Source: Cladorrhinum sp. PSN259
Taxonomy: Eukaryota; Ascomycota; Sordariomycetes; Sordariales; Podosporaceae
DNA length: 64,000 bases
NCBI GenBank assembly: GCA_033725935.1
Contig: MU867127.1
Span: forward strand, 62,001 to 126,000
Direction of reading: 5' to 3'
The notes under the pieces are model-generated. The model was given only the letters and a program-made list of their open reading frames with translations. It was not told the origin of the DNA and did not search any database. The translations under genes and the position numbers were made by a program. Position 1 is the stretch's first letter. The number at the start of each line of letters is the position of its first letter. This document shows, piece after piece, positions 10,985 to 22,950 of this stretch.

Positions 10985-12734
10985 TAGAGGCACCGTATTC
11001 AAGGGGAGATTTTGCGAGTGGTGAGCGCGCACACTGGGTGGATTAGTGATGAAATGAAGCAAACTTTGCTAGGGATTCGATATTATGATCTGAGATTCTT
11101 TAAGACCGAGAGTTTTGTGTAAACTCGGTGTGCTCTGTTTTGTTTTTGTTCCACAACAGTGGGAATGTGATTGAGAATGGAAGTATGTGAAAGTTGTCTG
11201 ACGCTTTGCTTAGGTTCAATTTGATTAACCCCTTGAGCTTCAAACAGTAAGTATCCTATGATGTATGCCATCGTCACAGGCAAGTGTGCAGTATGTCCCT
11301 CCCAACACCCCCAACACTTGCCGTACTAGTGAATAGGGAGTGTCAAGGCCAATATACACCGAGGCCTTCACTTGGCTGCCTACCTACGCCCGCCCGGAGA
11401 TCAAGGCATGTACATGTACAAATATGTACTTCTTCAACATATAAATACAGCCACATGACGAGAGCAAACCTGAAAATCAGAGAAGAACCACGCGAGCAAA
11501 GGTACTACTGTACATGTACAGATACACGCAGACAACATCATAATCGAAGCAACAGAAGAACAATATTTATTACTGGCAGTTATATCTACGCAAACATATG
11601 CCTCCGCTAATATCTGGAATGATACCAGGCAGAAGTGTGTACTTGTTACATAGCCAGCCCAGCCAACACCCAAGGTCGACTTTAAACGGGTGTCGTCATC
11701 CAGCTGGCCGTTTAAACCTTGAAATATACAACCTGCCTTATATCGTTCTTACCTGCCTCATCCGAGACAGAGTTTGTTGTTGCCGTACCTGATATGCCGA
11801 GCCGACAACCTACACGCACATACACCACACGCACACACACGCACCAGGCATCCCAATCCTGGCCTTGGGTGTGTATGTACCGGTATGTGCCGTTGAGAAA
11901 ATTGGGGTATCATCAAATGTCGCTTTGGAGAGAACCATCCCGCACCGAATAGCAGAGCGCCAACAGAACCAATTGTGTAAGGCGCCTTTTGTACCACACA
12001 CACACTCTCTCTCTCTGCCTGAGAGAGAAGAAAAAAAGACCGATCCCTACGCTTCGCCGCACTGCTGCAACTCACCCAAAGAGCAAAAAAAAAACCTGGA
12101 ATCTGTCGTGTCTGTCTGCCAACCATTTTTTTCATCACTCAAAACCAACCAGCCCATATCTTCTCTCAATCACTCACACACAACTGCCATTACCAACACA
12201 AAAGCCTACCGAGCCTACCAAAACTAACCCGAAAAGGCCCTTTTCCCCATCGACGCCACCTTCAACGGAATAATCAGATGCTATTCGACTGTACAATCTA
12301 GAGTTGTTAAAGAGCTGTCCGATTTCCTCCAGTCTTTTGTGGTGTCAAAAAAATCGAGTAAGCCTCAAATTGAGACTTGAACATTGCGTGTAAAAACTTT
12401 TGCGTTCGTGAGTTCTTGAGAGTGTCGAAGACAAAAAAAAGGCAAGCCCTGCGGCCTAGCTGTTCCCATTCCTGCCAACCTAACTATCCTCCCCGAAAAA
12501 AGAAAAAGAAACGCGATTGAAAGAAATACTGAACGAGGGGGGGAGACGACCGATCCGACTACGGGTATGGTCGATTATCGATACAGTAATTTGGACGATA
12601 CTTCAAGATTTGAAAATGTCGCCTCTGTAGTCGTCGCAAACCGCTCGTGATAAGGCGATAATCCGAAAAGACGGCTCGCCTCATTTACCTGGACCCTAGC
12701 AAAGCAATTGGGGATGGTGAACCTCCGAGCTGCT
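10985..12734. other. Convergent intergenic region, SRP14 and the triple-RRM gene
   Basis: No gene recognised in 1.75 kb. The stretch holds two copies of the palindrome TACATGTACA at 11411-11420 and 11511-11520, exactly 100 bp apart, plus CA-rich patches (about 11810-11850, 11994-12020) and A-rich runs. The 3' half probably carries the long 3' UTR of the RRM gene. Confidence 0.5.
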
Positions 12735-15700
12735 TTACATGATCTGGTCCTGAGTGAGGCCGCCATGATTGTCGGTATCCATCATATCGCCGCCACCACC
12801 AGGAGTGAGGTACTTGACGTAGTTGAGACCAAGAGGACGTCCACCGTACTGATAGCCCTGGAACTTAGCAATAGCAGTCTCGGCGGTATCGGCATTGTCG
12901 AATCTGACAACACCGCTGCCGCGGGACCGACCGCTGGGCTCGTATTGTATCTCAGCCTGCTCGACCTTTCCAATTGTAGAGAAAAGCTCGATCAGATCAT
13001 CGTTACTGGTCGACCAAGGAAGCTAAAAAAATGAAGTCAGCGACACGCAAATCCCCAAGTGAATAAAGGATCACTTACGTTGCGAACGTAGATGATTTCA
13101 CACTTCTCGGTGCCAGAGGTGGCGTTATCGGTGAAGGGGTTAGGAGGAACTGAGGAGTTGCCGGCATCGAAACCAGCAGGGCCGGGGCCAACACTAGGGG
13201 CACCACCACCGTATCCACCACGGCCTCCGAAACCGCCACCAAAGCCACCACGTCCGCCGAAGCCTCCGCGTCCGTAGCCGCCGCCTCCGAAGCCGCCGCG
13301 ACCGCCGAAACCACCACGGAAGCCACCGCCGCCCATGCCAGCGTTGGCGAAGCGGTCCTCACGGACCTCGAGCTGCCGACCTTGCCAATCATAGCCGTTG
13401 AACTGCTGAATGGCGTTGCGAGCGTCGTCGGGAGATTCAAACACAACGATGCCGGATCCCTTGGGTCGACCGTCTGGACCCAGGTGAACATCGGCGCGAA
13501 TAACACCGCCGGCACGAGCTGTAGAAAAATAAGTCAGCATCCCCAGGTTGTGGCTATTGTCGTACGGCTTACCAGCTTGACGGAAGAGGTCTTTAAGATC
13601 TTGCCAGCCAACAGTGAAAGGAAGCTTGAAGAATCGTCAGCATTGATACCCTGGACCCATTAGTGGGAAGCAGATGGATATGACAAACGTTGGAGACATA
13701 AATCTGGCGGCCACCGCCACCAGCACCGCCCGGACCGCCGGCCATGGCAGGGTTGAACCCGCCGGGACCACCGCCATAATGGCCACCGCCCGGACCACCG
13801 GCGGCGCCGCCAAAGCCACCACGAGCAGCTCCGCCGCCACCCGGGGGTCCGAAGCGTGGTTCGGCTTCGCGATCCTATCTTCCAGTTAATACTCAACCCG
13901 TCGCAGGCAAATCTAGGCTCTCTCCATCACTTACTTCACGGACATAGACGAGTCTGCCCATAAGGTTCTGGTTGCTGAGCGTCGCAACGGCATTCTGGGC
14001 CTGCTCCCTGGTCGCATATTCTACAATTCTGAAAGGCGATATGTTAGCAGTCTGGTTCTAAAGTTTGACCACAGAAGGCTGATTGAACTTACCCGCATCC
14101 CTAAATCACCAACGGACAACGTCCCAACCCGTCAACCCAACAGTCCATCAAATAACCAAGAGAATAGGAACCACAAAGGAACCAGCCAAAATCACTTATA
14201 GAAGCCCACCTTCGACATTCCATTTGGAAGAAGCAAAACATCGGCGAAGAGAACCTCGCCCGCTGGAGAAAGTGTCAGCTGAGGGGCCAGTGTAGAAAGT
14301 GCTGCCCACATCCCTCGACTTACCTTGTCGCATGAAATCCTTGAGATGGTGCCATTTGACATCGTAGGACAGGTTGCCGACGTAGACACGACGGTCCTGT
14401 TGAGAAGTCTCACGAATGTTATTCATCACTTGCTCCCGGTGAGCGGCACGATCCTCGAATGATCTATGCGGGGCCCCGTTGTAGCCCGAACCTGTTCCTC
14501 CAGCAGTAGCACCTTGGCCAGTCATGGGGGACCGACTTCTTCTTCTATGACGACTCCGCGAGCGATCACGAGGTGAGTATGATCTGCGAGCGTTCGGGCT
14601 GCGTGAACGGCCCCGTCTGGGAGAGCGCGATCTCTCACGCTATGCAAATGTCAGTACGTTGCCACATCTTTCTTTGTTACCCCAAGTGTTCTGGCCGACA
14701 TGTCCGCATTCCGCCGTCCGACTGGGGAAGAATGTCACACCAATGATGTGGACTCGCCCAGCACGAATACGGAAAACACAAGACAAAGACTCTCGGAACG
14801 AACCGACGACCTCCCGTTGATCGAAATGGGCAGTTCATTAACATAGGTACCCAGCGGACTGACACCTAGAAAGTGAGTCGGGGCCAGCCTATGGTCACCC
14901 CATTTCGCAAGGGCAGCAGTCGACAGTGTGCTCCGGCGGTCTCAGGGCGCTACACCAACGAGAAGTAAATACTTACAGGGCGATAAGTGTCTCCTGAATC
15001 AGCTGTGGAAGAAAGAAAGGTTAGAATGAACGCAAGACAGTAGAATCGGCAGAGCAAAAGAAGATGGTCAAGAAGGTTAGCACTGAGTGTTAGGTGGAGG
15101 AAAGTGGAAAGAGGAAGTCAAAGTAAATGAGGAGCGGCAATTTGGAGGGAGTGTAGTACTTGGGGGTGCGACGGCGGGGGTTGTTGTGGATCAGGATGTG
15201 AGAGACATGCAGCCTGAGGGGGATGGGATGGGATGGGATGGGGGGAGGGGGGGGGGGGGGATGTGAGGACGGGGGTCCAGTATGTATGTACATGTATGGG
15301 AATGTATGTAGGTGGTATGTCGGGAGACCAGGCGGGTGCAGCAGGCATGAGGGACGCAAGGCACTGCAGGAGAGATGCCGCTCTCTGAGTGGCAGAACGT
15401 GCGGGCGAGGCTTGACGAGCAGCCAGCACCAGGACTCAGCATCCGTCCGACTGTCCACCGACTGCCACCGCCTGGCCGTCGTGGAAATGGATCAAAACGC
15501 CGACTGGGCAGTTCTTTTGAGGAGAGCTTTGGGGTTACAAGCGGTGGTAACACGCCATCGAGGAGCATCTTGGATAATGCCCACGATCAAGGATGTTCCA
15601 GAATTGCCTCACTGGTGTGTATATGTACTGTGTAAACACACACAAGGTCCTGGCCGGGAGTCCTTGGAAAGGTGGTGTTGGTCTGCGATTGTGTGTGATC

Positions 15701-15933
15701 TGTGGCCGGCTGGTTCTGTCTCTTGCCTGTCTCTCTCCTTCCGTGTGTGAAATGTGTATGTATGAAGGGGAAGACAAAGGAGGCTCAACGAGAACGCGAC
15801 TGCGCACGCGCAGGGAAAGGCAAAGCCGAAAGCTGACGGGAACCGGGCGAAATGGTCTGGGAGAAAGGGGGGGATATCCCGATGCTGCCCAGCAAGCAGT
15901 TGGAGGAATGCAATCGATGTCGTACTTACCCAT
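12735..15933 (-). CDS. Gbp2/Hrb1-like SR-type RNA-binding protein with three RRMs
   Basis: Ten coding exons, in transcript order: 15933-15930, 15002-14977, 14639-14324, 14262-14210, 14100-14093, 14028-13935, 13874-13689, 13624-13573, 13518-13079 and 13022-12735. They total 488 codons plus stop. The protein starts MADSGDTYRP, followed by an Arg/Ser-rich region (about 11-49). RRM1 lies at about 94-170 (RRVYVGNLSY; SKGCGIVEY). RRM2 lies at about 223-300 (RQIYVSNLPF; KGSGIVVF) and RRM3 at about 388-463 (EIIYVRNLPW; RGSGVVRF). Gly-rich RGG-like linkers separate the RRMs. An RS domain plus three RRMs matches yeast Gbp2/Hrb1, shuttling mRNA-export and quality-control adaptors that associate with TREX. 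Exon 1 carries only ATGG, and exon 5 is an 8-nt microexon that supplies the Gly-Cys-Gly of RNP1; both are supported by phase and by the protein motif. The first intron is 927 nt. The exact orthologue name is uncertain. Confidence 0.88.
15217..15262. repeat. G-rich tract in the first intron of the triple-RRM gene
   Basis: A run of GGGAT repeats followed by a nearly pure G run on the + strand, with at least five G tracts of three or more. It could form a G-quadruplex on the non-template DNA of this window's + strand. In the pre-mRNA, which is transcribed from the opposite strand, it appears as a C-rich tract. Confidence 0.6.
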
Positions 15934-18900
15934 GGCGATAATGATTTTGAATCGAAATTTTTTCAGTCAACTTAACCGCTTGACGGAGAGAAATTTTCGG
16001 CGACGCGACTATTGGGTGCTGATGACAGGCGTCTTGTCTGTCACTGCAGCACTGGGGATGTCGCTGTTTGGCTGTTTGGCTGTTTTTGGGGGGAACAGCA
16101 GGTGAAGCCAAGGTACGGGCGACGTTCTGCACAACGGGTCACCGAGTCGGTCGAGAGAGGGGACCGGCTGAGAACTGGCACCTGAGAACTGAAACCCGGG
16201 GGAAGCTGGGAGCTCCACGGGCAGTAGTCAATGTGGGTTGGATGGATTGGAAGTCGAATTGGGCGGGCAGGTTGTATGTGTGCGCCCAAACGATCGGAGA
16301 AAAAAATTCGGTTGTCTGCGGCTTGCAAGTAGACTCCAGGTACAGACTAATGCGATGATAGCGGGTTGTCAGCGCAAAAAAATCGCGTCGATACGTCTGA
16401 TGGTCCAAGAAAGGTCAGTACAGGTTCGGAGCCAGGGTGGTGATCGAAGCCGACGCCAGGGAGAGGGAGAGAGAACGAGCGTGTCGGACAGCGGCCCAGT
16501 TCCAGCCAGACACGCCGCAAGGATTCGAAGTTGAATGTGTGGATCCCCTTGGCAGATTTTGTGGAGGGATTGGGAGGTTGCGAATGGCGCTTCGGGATCG
16601 AAGTCGTGCAGTTTTCACTTTGCAGTCGTGCAGTCATGCAGCGGCCTACGTACCTGGAAATGGATGTATTGATGGATGGTTGAGTCGGACACAAAGTTGA
16701 TTCGTGGAGAGAAGGTTGGCAGCCTGGCAAAACTGGAGGATAGGGTCCAGCCAATCTGGATGGGAAAGTTGGCAGGTGAGAGTGGAGCCCCAAAAGGCAA
16801 ACGGACGGGATCCCAGGCTCCAGGACTCCTCTCAGCAATCATAGAGTTTTGGGGGCAGAAAAACGGAGGAAGGCGTCAAGGAAGGTGATGTTGTGGCTGA
16901 AACGGCACACATTTTCCCATGCACTTGCATGACTACTGTACTCCGTAATTTACAGAGGAAAGAAAAATCACAACGCCAATTCACCATTCACGGCACGGTT
17001 TGATTTTTTGTGATATTTACAGCCAATCACAAGTTGAAGACATGCCAGCTGCAACACGAGGTGCAAGCGGGCCATGTAGCGGCTACAACGGCGTGGGTCA
17101 AATGGCAGCGTTGTACTCCGGAATTCCCCTGTGACATTGGCTAATCGCAAATGCGAGTGCAGATGAATGTTGAGGTACGTATCTCATCATGATTGTTGTG
17201 ATTGATGAGGAGTTACGGATATCGTTTGCCTTTTAGTTTGCTCGGATCCAAGAAGTGTATCGATCCATGTGCTTGAATACCACTTCGCTGAGACAGAATA
17301 ATGGCCTGGAACGCTCGAGTATCAGGGATCAGAGGTTGGTGTTGGCAGTCATGGCACTACACGTGTCGTCTTGCCTGAGCACTGAAAAGGAGTTGAGCAG
17401 AGTGTCTCAAGATTGCACTGTGGTGTGTTTGGGGGAAAAGTTTGACAGCCTCGTCACCTTGATGGCTGCCCAGATGTCTTTTGAATGGCGCAAGAATTCA
17501 CAAGAGGACTTGAATTACCCCACCAAAGACGACCACCCAACAAATCAAAGCGCCTCGGTAGCCTTGCCAAAGGTCTTGCCTGCAGCCTGTTGGGACGTGC
17601 ACATCACTCATCAGAATGCACGGCCAAAGTCGATTCACAATGGGACTTTATGAATCACACAAAGCTGATGTGCTCATCTCTCACCGCTCACAGATACCAC
17701 CATGCTCGAACGGTGCATTTCATTAAGACACCTTTTCCGGCATAAGCGCAAAATGATTTCTCTGGTCAATAATGGCCTTTCTAATGGAGGCGTATGGAAG
17801 TCTGAGAGTTGAATCAGCTGATGGATGGATTGGATTTGGGTACCTTAGTGGCTCACAGCACCTTAATGGACCTCACCAACCTCGCAGAGGATGGATGCGC
17901 TGAACCACTGAAAGGACTTCTTGTCGGATCCAGCATGACCGAGCAGTTACACAGCGCCAGCAAGCCTCTCCAGTAACAGAAGTTCAGGAGAGACAGGAAA
18001 AGAAATCATAAACCCCACCCACCAGATCGAAGAAGTCCCCCACGCCAGGTAACAATTCTCGAACCAAGGGGGACCTTGCGAGAAGATAGAGTGCTTTACA
18101 GCTTCAATAAGAGCGCAAGTTTAACCCGATCAAGTCACCTACATGTACAAATACCATTCCACCCAGTGGCAAATATGGCTCGAGGGACCTGTCTGATCAC
18201 TAGCATCTCACTCCAGCTTGTCTGACGCTGTCGGGAGTTCTTGGCTATTGCCGAAGTGATGGAACAGCACAGCTGGACCCGAGAAAACTCTTCAAACTGG
18301 TCACCGTACAGGAAAGGAAAGTGTTGAGGAATACACTACTTCGGCAAGTCATCCAGAGCACAGACCGCCTGCCATCTACGCCCATCCCCACGGTTTTTAT
18401 TGTTGGTGAGTGAATTCGGCCCCACTGATAGCACGCCGCACACGTAAATATCCAGATCCAAGTCTTTCCTCTAGTGATTTCAATGGCAAGGGTACTTGGG
18501 CAAAGATATAAGATCTGGCTTTCCAGCTTCCTCTTCATCTTTTCCAATGCCTTGTTTCCCTCCCTGAGGCCCGTCATATTGCAAGTGTACGGTCTGGTAC
18601 TCCTTTCTGCCATATAAAATGCCTATGAGTTGAAGTCTCAGTACCCTGTGGGCCGGCTTCCAAAGAAGGCTAGCATGTCACTCACCAACACTAAACCCCC
18701 TTGTATGCCTCCGGAAGCAGCCGTGTACTTGTAAGTTGTTGGTCAGTCTCTCATCCCAGGGAAGCGCTTTTAGCTGAAACATCAAAAGCGATTTCTCACG
18801 ATGATGACTGCAGAAACGGCTTTCCCGGAGCAGAGCAAGGCTGGAGTCGCCGTGCCCGAGAATACAAGCCGTGGCACAAAAAGTATCTTTAGTGTGTGTT

Positions 18901-20956
18901 ACCCCAAGGCCATATGTCCTGCAGGACAACGATTGCCTTGCGGGTCTGCCTGTAGCCTGTGACAGTTCTCTCAGCCAGTGAGCTCGACAACGGAAGGAAA
19001 TCAAGTGTCGAGACAGAAAAGTATTCAAGGCAACAGACAAGGCAACCAGACAACACAAACCCACCCTTATCGAACGTGCGCTCGAATCAAGACGCTTATC
19101 TGATTGGCATTCGTCTGCCTTATGGCGTTGATGTGCCGTACTTGACGGGGCTTGTAGCCTACCATCTATTGCTTGTGTAATGGTAGCACGGCAGATGGAG
19201 TGCAGCAAACCGGAATGCTGACCATCCAATCCCATCCCTCGATGGCCTCTCAGCCCGTCGTCAGCATCAATGGAATTTATGCCTCCGGCTAGGAGGTCCT
19301 CGCTGCGACTTCAGACTTGTGGGCTCGCATTGTCTCATTGATGAGATCTCGGCTTTGACCAACTATTCATTCAGCCCAAGCATCTGCCAGTTGCCGACAA
19401 GAAGGTCGCAGTAAATATGAACAGCGGGCCCGATTGTCACACTGTGTAGGATCTTGATAAGCTCGGCAGCAGCGAGTCCACGACTGAGTGATCTCCCAAC
19501 ACAATGGGAGGAAATCAGCGAGTTTTTTCAGATTTCTTTTACCGCCCAACCAACCACAATGGCGCAAGAGACCGGTGAATGCACGGTGCAATCGGTTAAT
19601 AAAATCCTCTATGCAGCGTACCATGGCGCAGCGGTATCTGGCGAGTGATGAGTGTCCAGACCTGCACATCTTGAACGCCCCCGCCCACAGACTCTTTCCC
19701 CCTCGGCAACGGAGGATTGAGGATGGGGGTTGGGGCGGCCCGGGGACATGATCCGGAAGGACTGGGTGTGTGCCGATTATGGACGAGACATTTGAAGACA
19801 GCAACCGTCCGGACTCACGCCGCCACTCAGCAGATCATACTTTTCTTTTCCTCTCTTCATCCCGGCTACCGCTTGATCCGAAGAATAAGGATCCCTTTTT
19901 TGTTCGCCGACAATACGACGACGTAAACCTGCGTACCACGGTGCCTCACGGCGCATGTCCTTTCTTCCACTCAGGGCAAAAAAGCCCGTATCTGCGGCCT
20001 TATGGATGAAGAAGCCTGCCACCTTCTGCCCCGCAAGCTGTGGGCGCCCTCGGCGGGAGATTTGGGGGTCCAACTCGATTGGGTATGACGCGGCAGTCTC
20101 GGTGACTCGATGGATAATGGTAATTCACTCGAGACCAAGTGGCTGATGGATGCATCTTCAATGGGCCGCCTCCCGTCTGCAACCACCACCCACTCACAAG
20201 AACTTCTCTCGTTGGTGAGGCCGGTCATGGATGAATCTCGGCGCAAAAGACCCTGGATGGCTTGACAATATCCCTTCGGACCTGCCTTTTCGTCTTAGCA
20301 TGTGTGAAAAATCACAGATGGACTCTTGCCATCTCTTTGCATTAGTTTCCTTTCTGCATCTCTAGCGGCGTGTCCTGGCCGTCCATCGTTCACTCCCATC
20401 TCTCCGGACGAGGTGTGTGGAGCCTCGCCGGGCAACATGCTGTCCACTTGCCGTCCATAATCACTGTTTCTTTCAGGGAAATCAGATCATGTCGGGTCAA
20501 GAAAAAAAGAAATGAGCTTCTGAACAAACAACTCATGAGACAATATCAGCCACAACCACCACGCACCTGCCTCGTTGGTTCGTGAGTTCGAAAGAGCGGG
20601 GTGGGCGCCAGAATGCAGCCCACCAAAAAGAGGGACAATTTTTTTGCGGGGAGCGGGGTGGTGGATTTTCGAGCGAAAGCTCCCCCGGCTGCCAAGCCAA
20701 AGCCAAGCCGGAACCTCTCGTTGAAGCTTTGATTGTCTTGACAGCACTTTTGAAGAAAGCCCAATTATCTCCGTGACGTGACAGCAAGCCTGGGCAAGCA
20801 CGTGCTTTTTTCTGTATCATACCACTCATACCAAGTAAACAGTAACAGCAATTGGAGCTTGCCGATTGGCTTTTCAGGCTTGATTGTAAAAGAGCCGGCC
20901 AACCGAAGGAGCCGTCCCTTCGTTATCTACTCCCCCGGAAACCGAGCACACACACC
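15934..20956. other. 5-kb region without a recognisable gene
   Basis: This lies upstream of both the triple-RRM gene (leftward) and COQ9 (rightward). I checked the longer open frames (for example about 17255-17653 + and 18678-19235 -). They lack family motifs, show no consistent codon bias and have no conserved partner exons. One TACATGTACA palindrome sits at 18140-18149. The region could hold long 5' UTRs, untranslated exons or a non-coding RNA, but nothing specific can be supported by eye. Confidence 0.5.
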
Positions 20957-21514
20957 ATGCCGAAACCCACACCCTCGGTCGCCGTCACGGCCGCCCGGCG
21001 CATTAACACAGGTGCCGGGTCCCTCCTCCGCCGCCGATCTTCGGCCATCCTCTCCGGAGCTCGACGAGCACTCTCAACAACCACCTACAAAGCTCTTAGA
21101 CCCTCCCCGCGTGTCCAGCAAATACCATCCTCCTCAGTCAGAACCTACCACTCAACAACCCACCCCCCACCCCCAGGGCCCTTCACCCAAGCCGAGCTCT
21201 CCCTCCTCTCCTCCTCATACACCTACGTCCCTGAACATGGCTTCACACCCACCTCTCTAACCCTCGGCGCCCGCGACCTTAACCTCCTCGATATCTCCCC
21301 TTCAATTCTCCCCAATGGAGGCGAATTCTCGTTGATACACTACCACCTCTACCGGCAAAGAGTCTCCCTCGCAGCCAAGAAGGATGCTCTGTTCCAAGGG
21401 ACGGAAGCGATCATGACGGTTGCTGAGAAGGTCGAGGCATTGACCTGGGCGAGGTTAAGAGCTAACGAGGGGGTCATTCATCGGTGGCAGGAGGTATGGT
21501 TACTACTGCTTGCT

Positions 21515-21570
<56 letters not shown>

Positions 21571-21646
21571 CGGGGGGGGGGGGGGGGGGGGGGGGGGGGC
21601 NNNNNNNNNNCCACATCTTTTACCCCCCCCGGGGGGCTCCAAAACT

Positions 21647-21677
<31 letters not shown>

Positions 21678-22097
21678 AACCCCCCCCCCCCCCCCCCCCC
21701 CCAATATACCCAAACCTCATGCCATAACAAAACGGTATATATTGACTCTGTTGTTGTACAAAAGGCACTAGCCCTGATGGCCCTCCCCTCCTACGCGCCC
21801 ACGGCCCTCAAAGAACTGGCCCTCCTCTCGGACGAGATCTACTACCTAGCAGGCGACCTCTCCGTCGATCCGACATGGTACACCAAACGAGCTTCCCTGT
21901 CGGCTATCTACGCGGCCGCGGAACTATTCATGACCACCGATCACTCTGCTGGTTTCCAGGAAACAAGAGCATTCCTGCGACGAAGGCTGAACGAGGCCGC
22001 AACCGCCGGTGGAGCTGTAAGCGCGGTGGGACAGTACCTGAGTTTCACTGGGAGCGCGGTAGTCAATATTTTGAGGAGCAAGGGTGTTGGTATATGA
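20957..22097 (+). CDS. COQ9: Coq9, lipid-binding protein of ubiquinone synthesis
   Basis: Two exons, 20957-21493 and 21765-22097, give 289 residues. Coq9 is a mitochondrial matrix-side TetR-fold protein that presents the lipid intermediate to Coq7 during coenzyme Q synthesis. The first 60 residues are Arg/Ser/Ala-rich without acidic residues, a likely mitochondrial presequence. Conserved parts are the helical segment at the end of exon 1 (KVEALTWARLRANEGVIHRW) and the exon 2 block LKELALLSDEIYYLAGDLSV followed by DPTWYTKRASLSAIYAAAEL and ELFMTTDHSAGFQETRAFLR. The intron, 21494-21764, contains long G and C homopolymers around a 10-N gap, so its true length is unknown. The coding exons themselves are unaffected, and the junction QE|ALALM reads in frame. 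Confidence 0.88.
21516..21702. repeat. Assembly gap flanked by poly-G and poly-C inside the COQ9 intron
   Basis: About 85 nt of almost pure G (21516-21600, with single C interruptions) run into ten N's at 21601-21610. After a short mixed segment, C runs occupy about 21647-21675 and 21680-21702. Facing homopolymers at a gap suggest reads that failed at a GC homopolymer, or a locally mis-joined contig, rather than a biological element. Confidence 0.8.
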
Positions 22098-22950
22098 GGA
22101 GGAATAAATGTAAGAGTATTTACGAAGCCATGCATAAAAAAGTGTTGCGGTCTCTGTTGTATGAGTATTGCCAGCCGATGTATAGAGAGGGTGTCTTGAA
22201 TTGTAAGATAAACTCCCTCGGGTAGGGGAGAAGAAAGCATACGGACATAGAAAGCTGTATGTGTTTATGTAAAAAGATTATATACAACTACCTCGGCACC
22301 ATTCTCCTGTTGGCTTCTCTTGCAAAGATGCGAAATTGTAAACATGAAGCTCTAGACTAACAAGAAAGTGGCAAAAATGTTTACTCGTGACATGTTGCCT
22401 CACTCATTTCCACTTCCATTCTTTTGATATTCTTGGGTTACTGCCATGCGAAAAAAAAGGCTTCATGCCGAAGATCGTAACGGATTATATAACGACTCCT
22501 TAAGTAGGAGAGAAGGGGAGAGAGTGTGTAGAATAAAACCCTGTAAATAAACTTGTATGGCTATGTAACCACAATTCCAATCCGCTATCCGCCCCAGAAG
22601 CTGCAAATCGATTGTTTACAATAAGGGGGCATGGGCAAAAAGCCTCCGACTTTTCTCATCCCTTTTCCCTCCAGTTTCATCGACCTAATTTCCTGCTATG
22701 AAATCATCCCGGCAAAAAGCTCCCGACAGATCTATATGTCTGTATTCTTTCTCCACCAAACAAACTCCGTGATATCCCATGCCGTCCATCATCCATCATG
22801 TCGTTCGAGATGTCCATAACCCGATGCCCTCCATAATTACATCTCGGTATTGTTGAGTATACAAACAGTTTGAAGCAAGTCGCTATACTGACACAGCCAA
22901 GAAAGCCCCCCTCATGGCAAAAATACTCCGTCAAAATACTCAAACAAGAT
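22098..22950. other. Convergent 3' intergenic region, COQ9 and SMC6
   Basis: No gene seen. AT-rich 3' flanking sequence of both genes, with short purine tracts near 22500. Confidence 0.5.

Noticed and set aside
13092..13277. Pro-rich + strand frame opposite the triple-RRM gene
   Set aside because: It is the antisense image of the Gly-rich RGG-like linker.
15230..15261. Telomere-like repeat
   Set aside because: The unit is GGGAT/GGGATG rather than TTAGGG, it is short, and it lies within a gene intron.
17255..17653. 132-codon + strand frame
   Set aside because: No domain, no conserved-looking blocks, and no adjacent exons.
18678..19235. 185-codon minus-strand frame
   Set aside because: Composition is rich in His/Cys/Arg/Ser without hydrophobic-core periodicity or known motif, and codon bias differs from neighbouring real genes.
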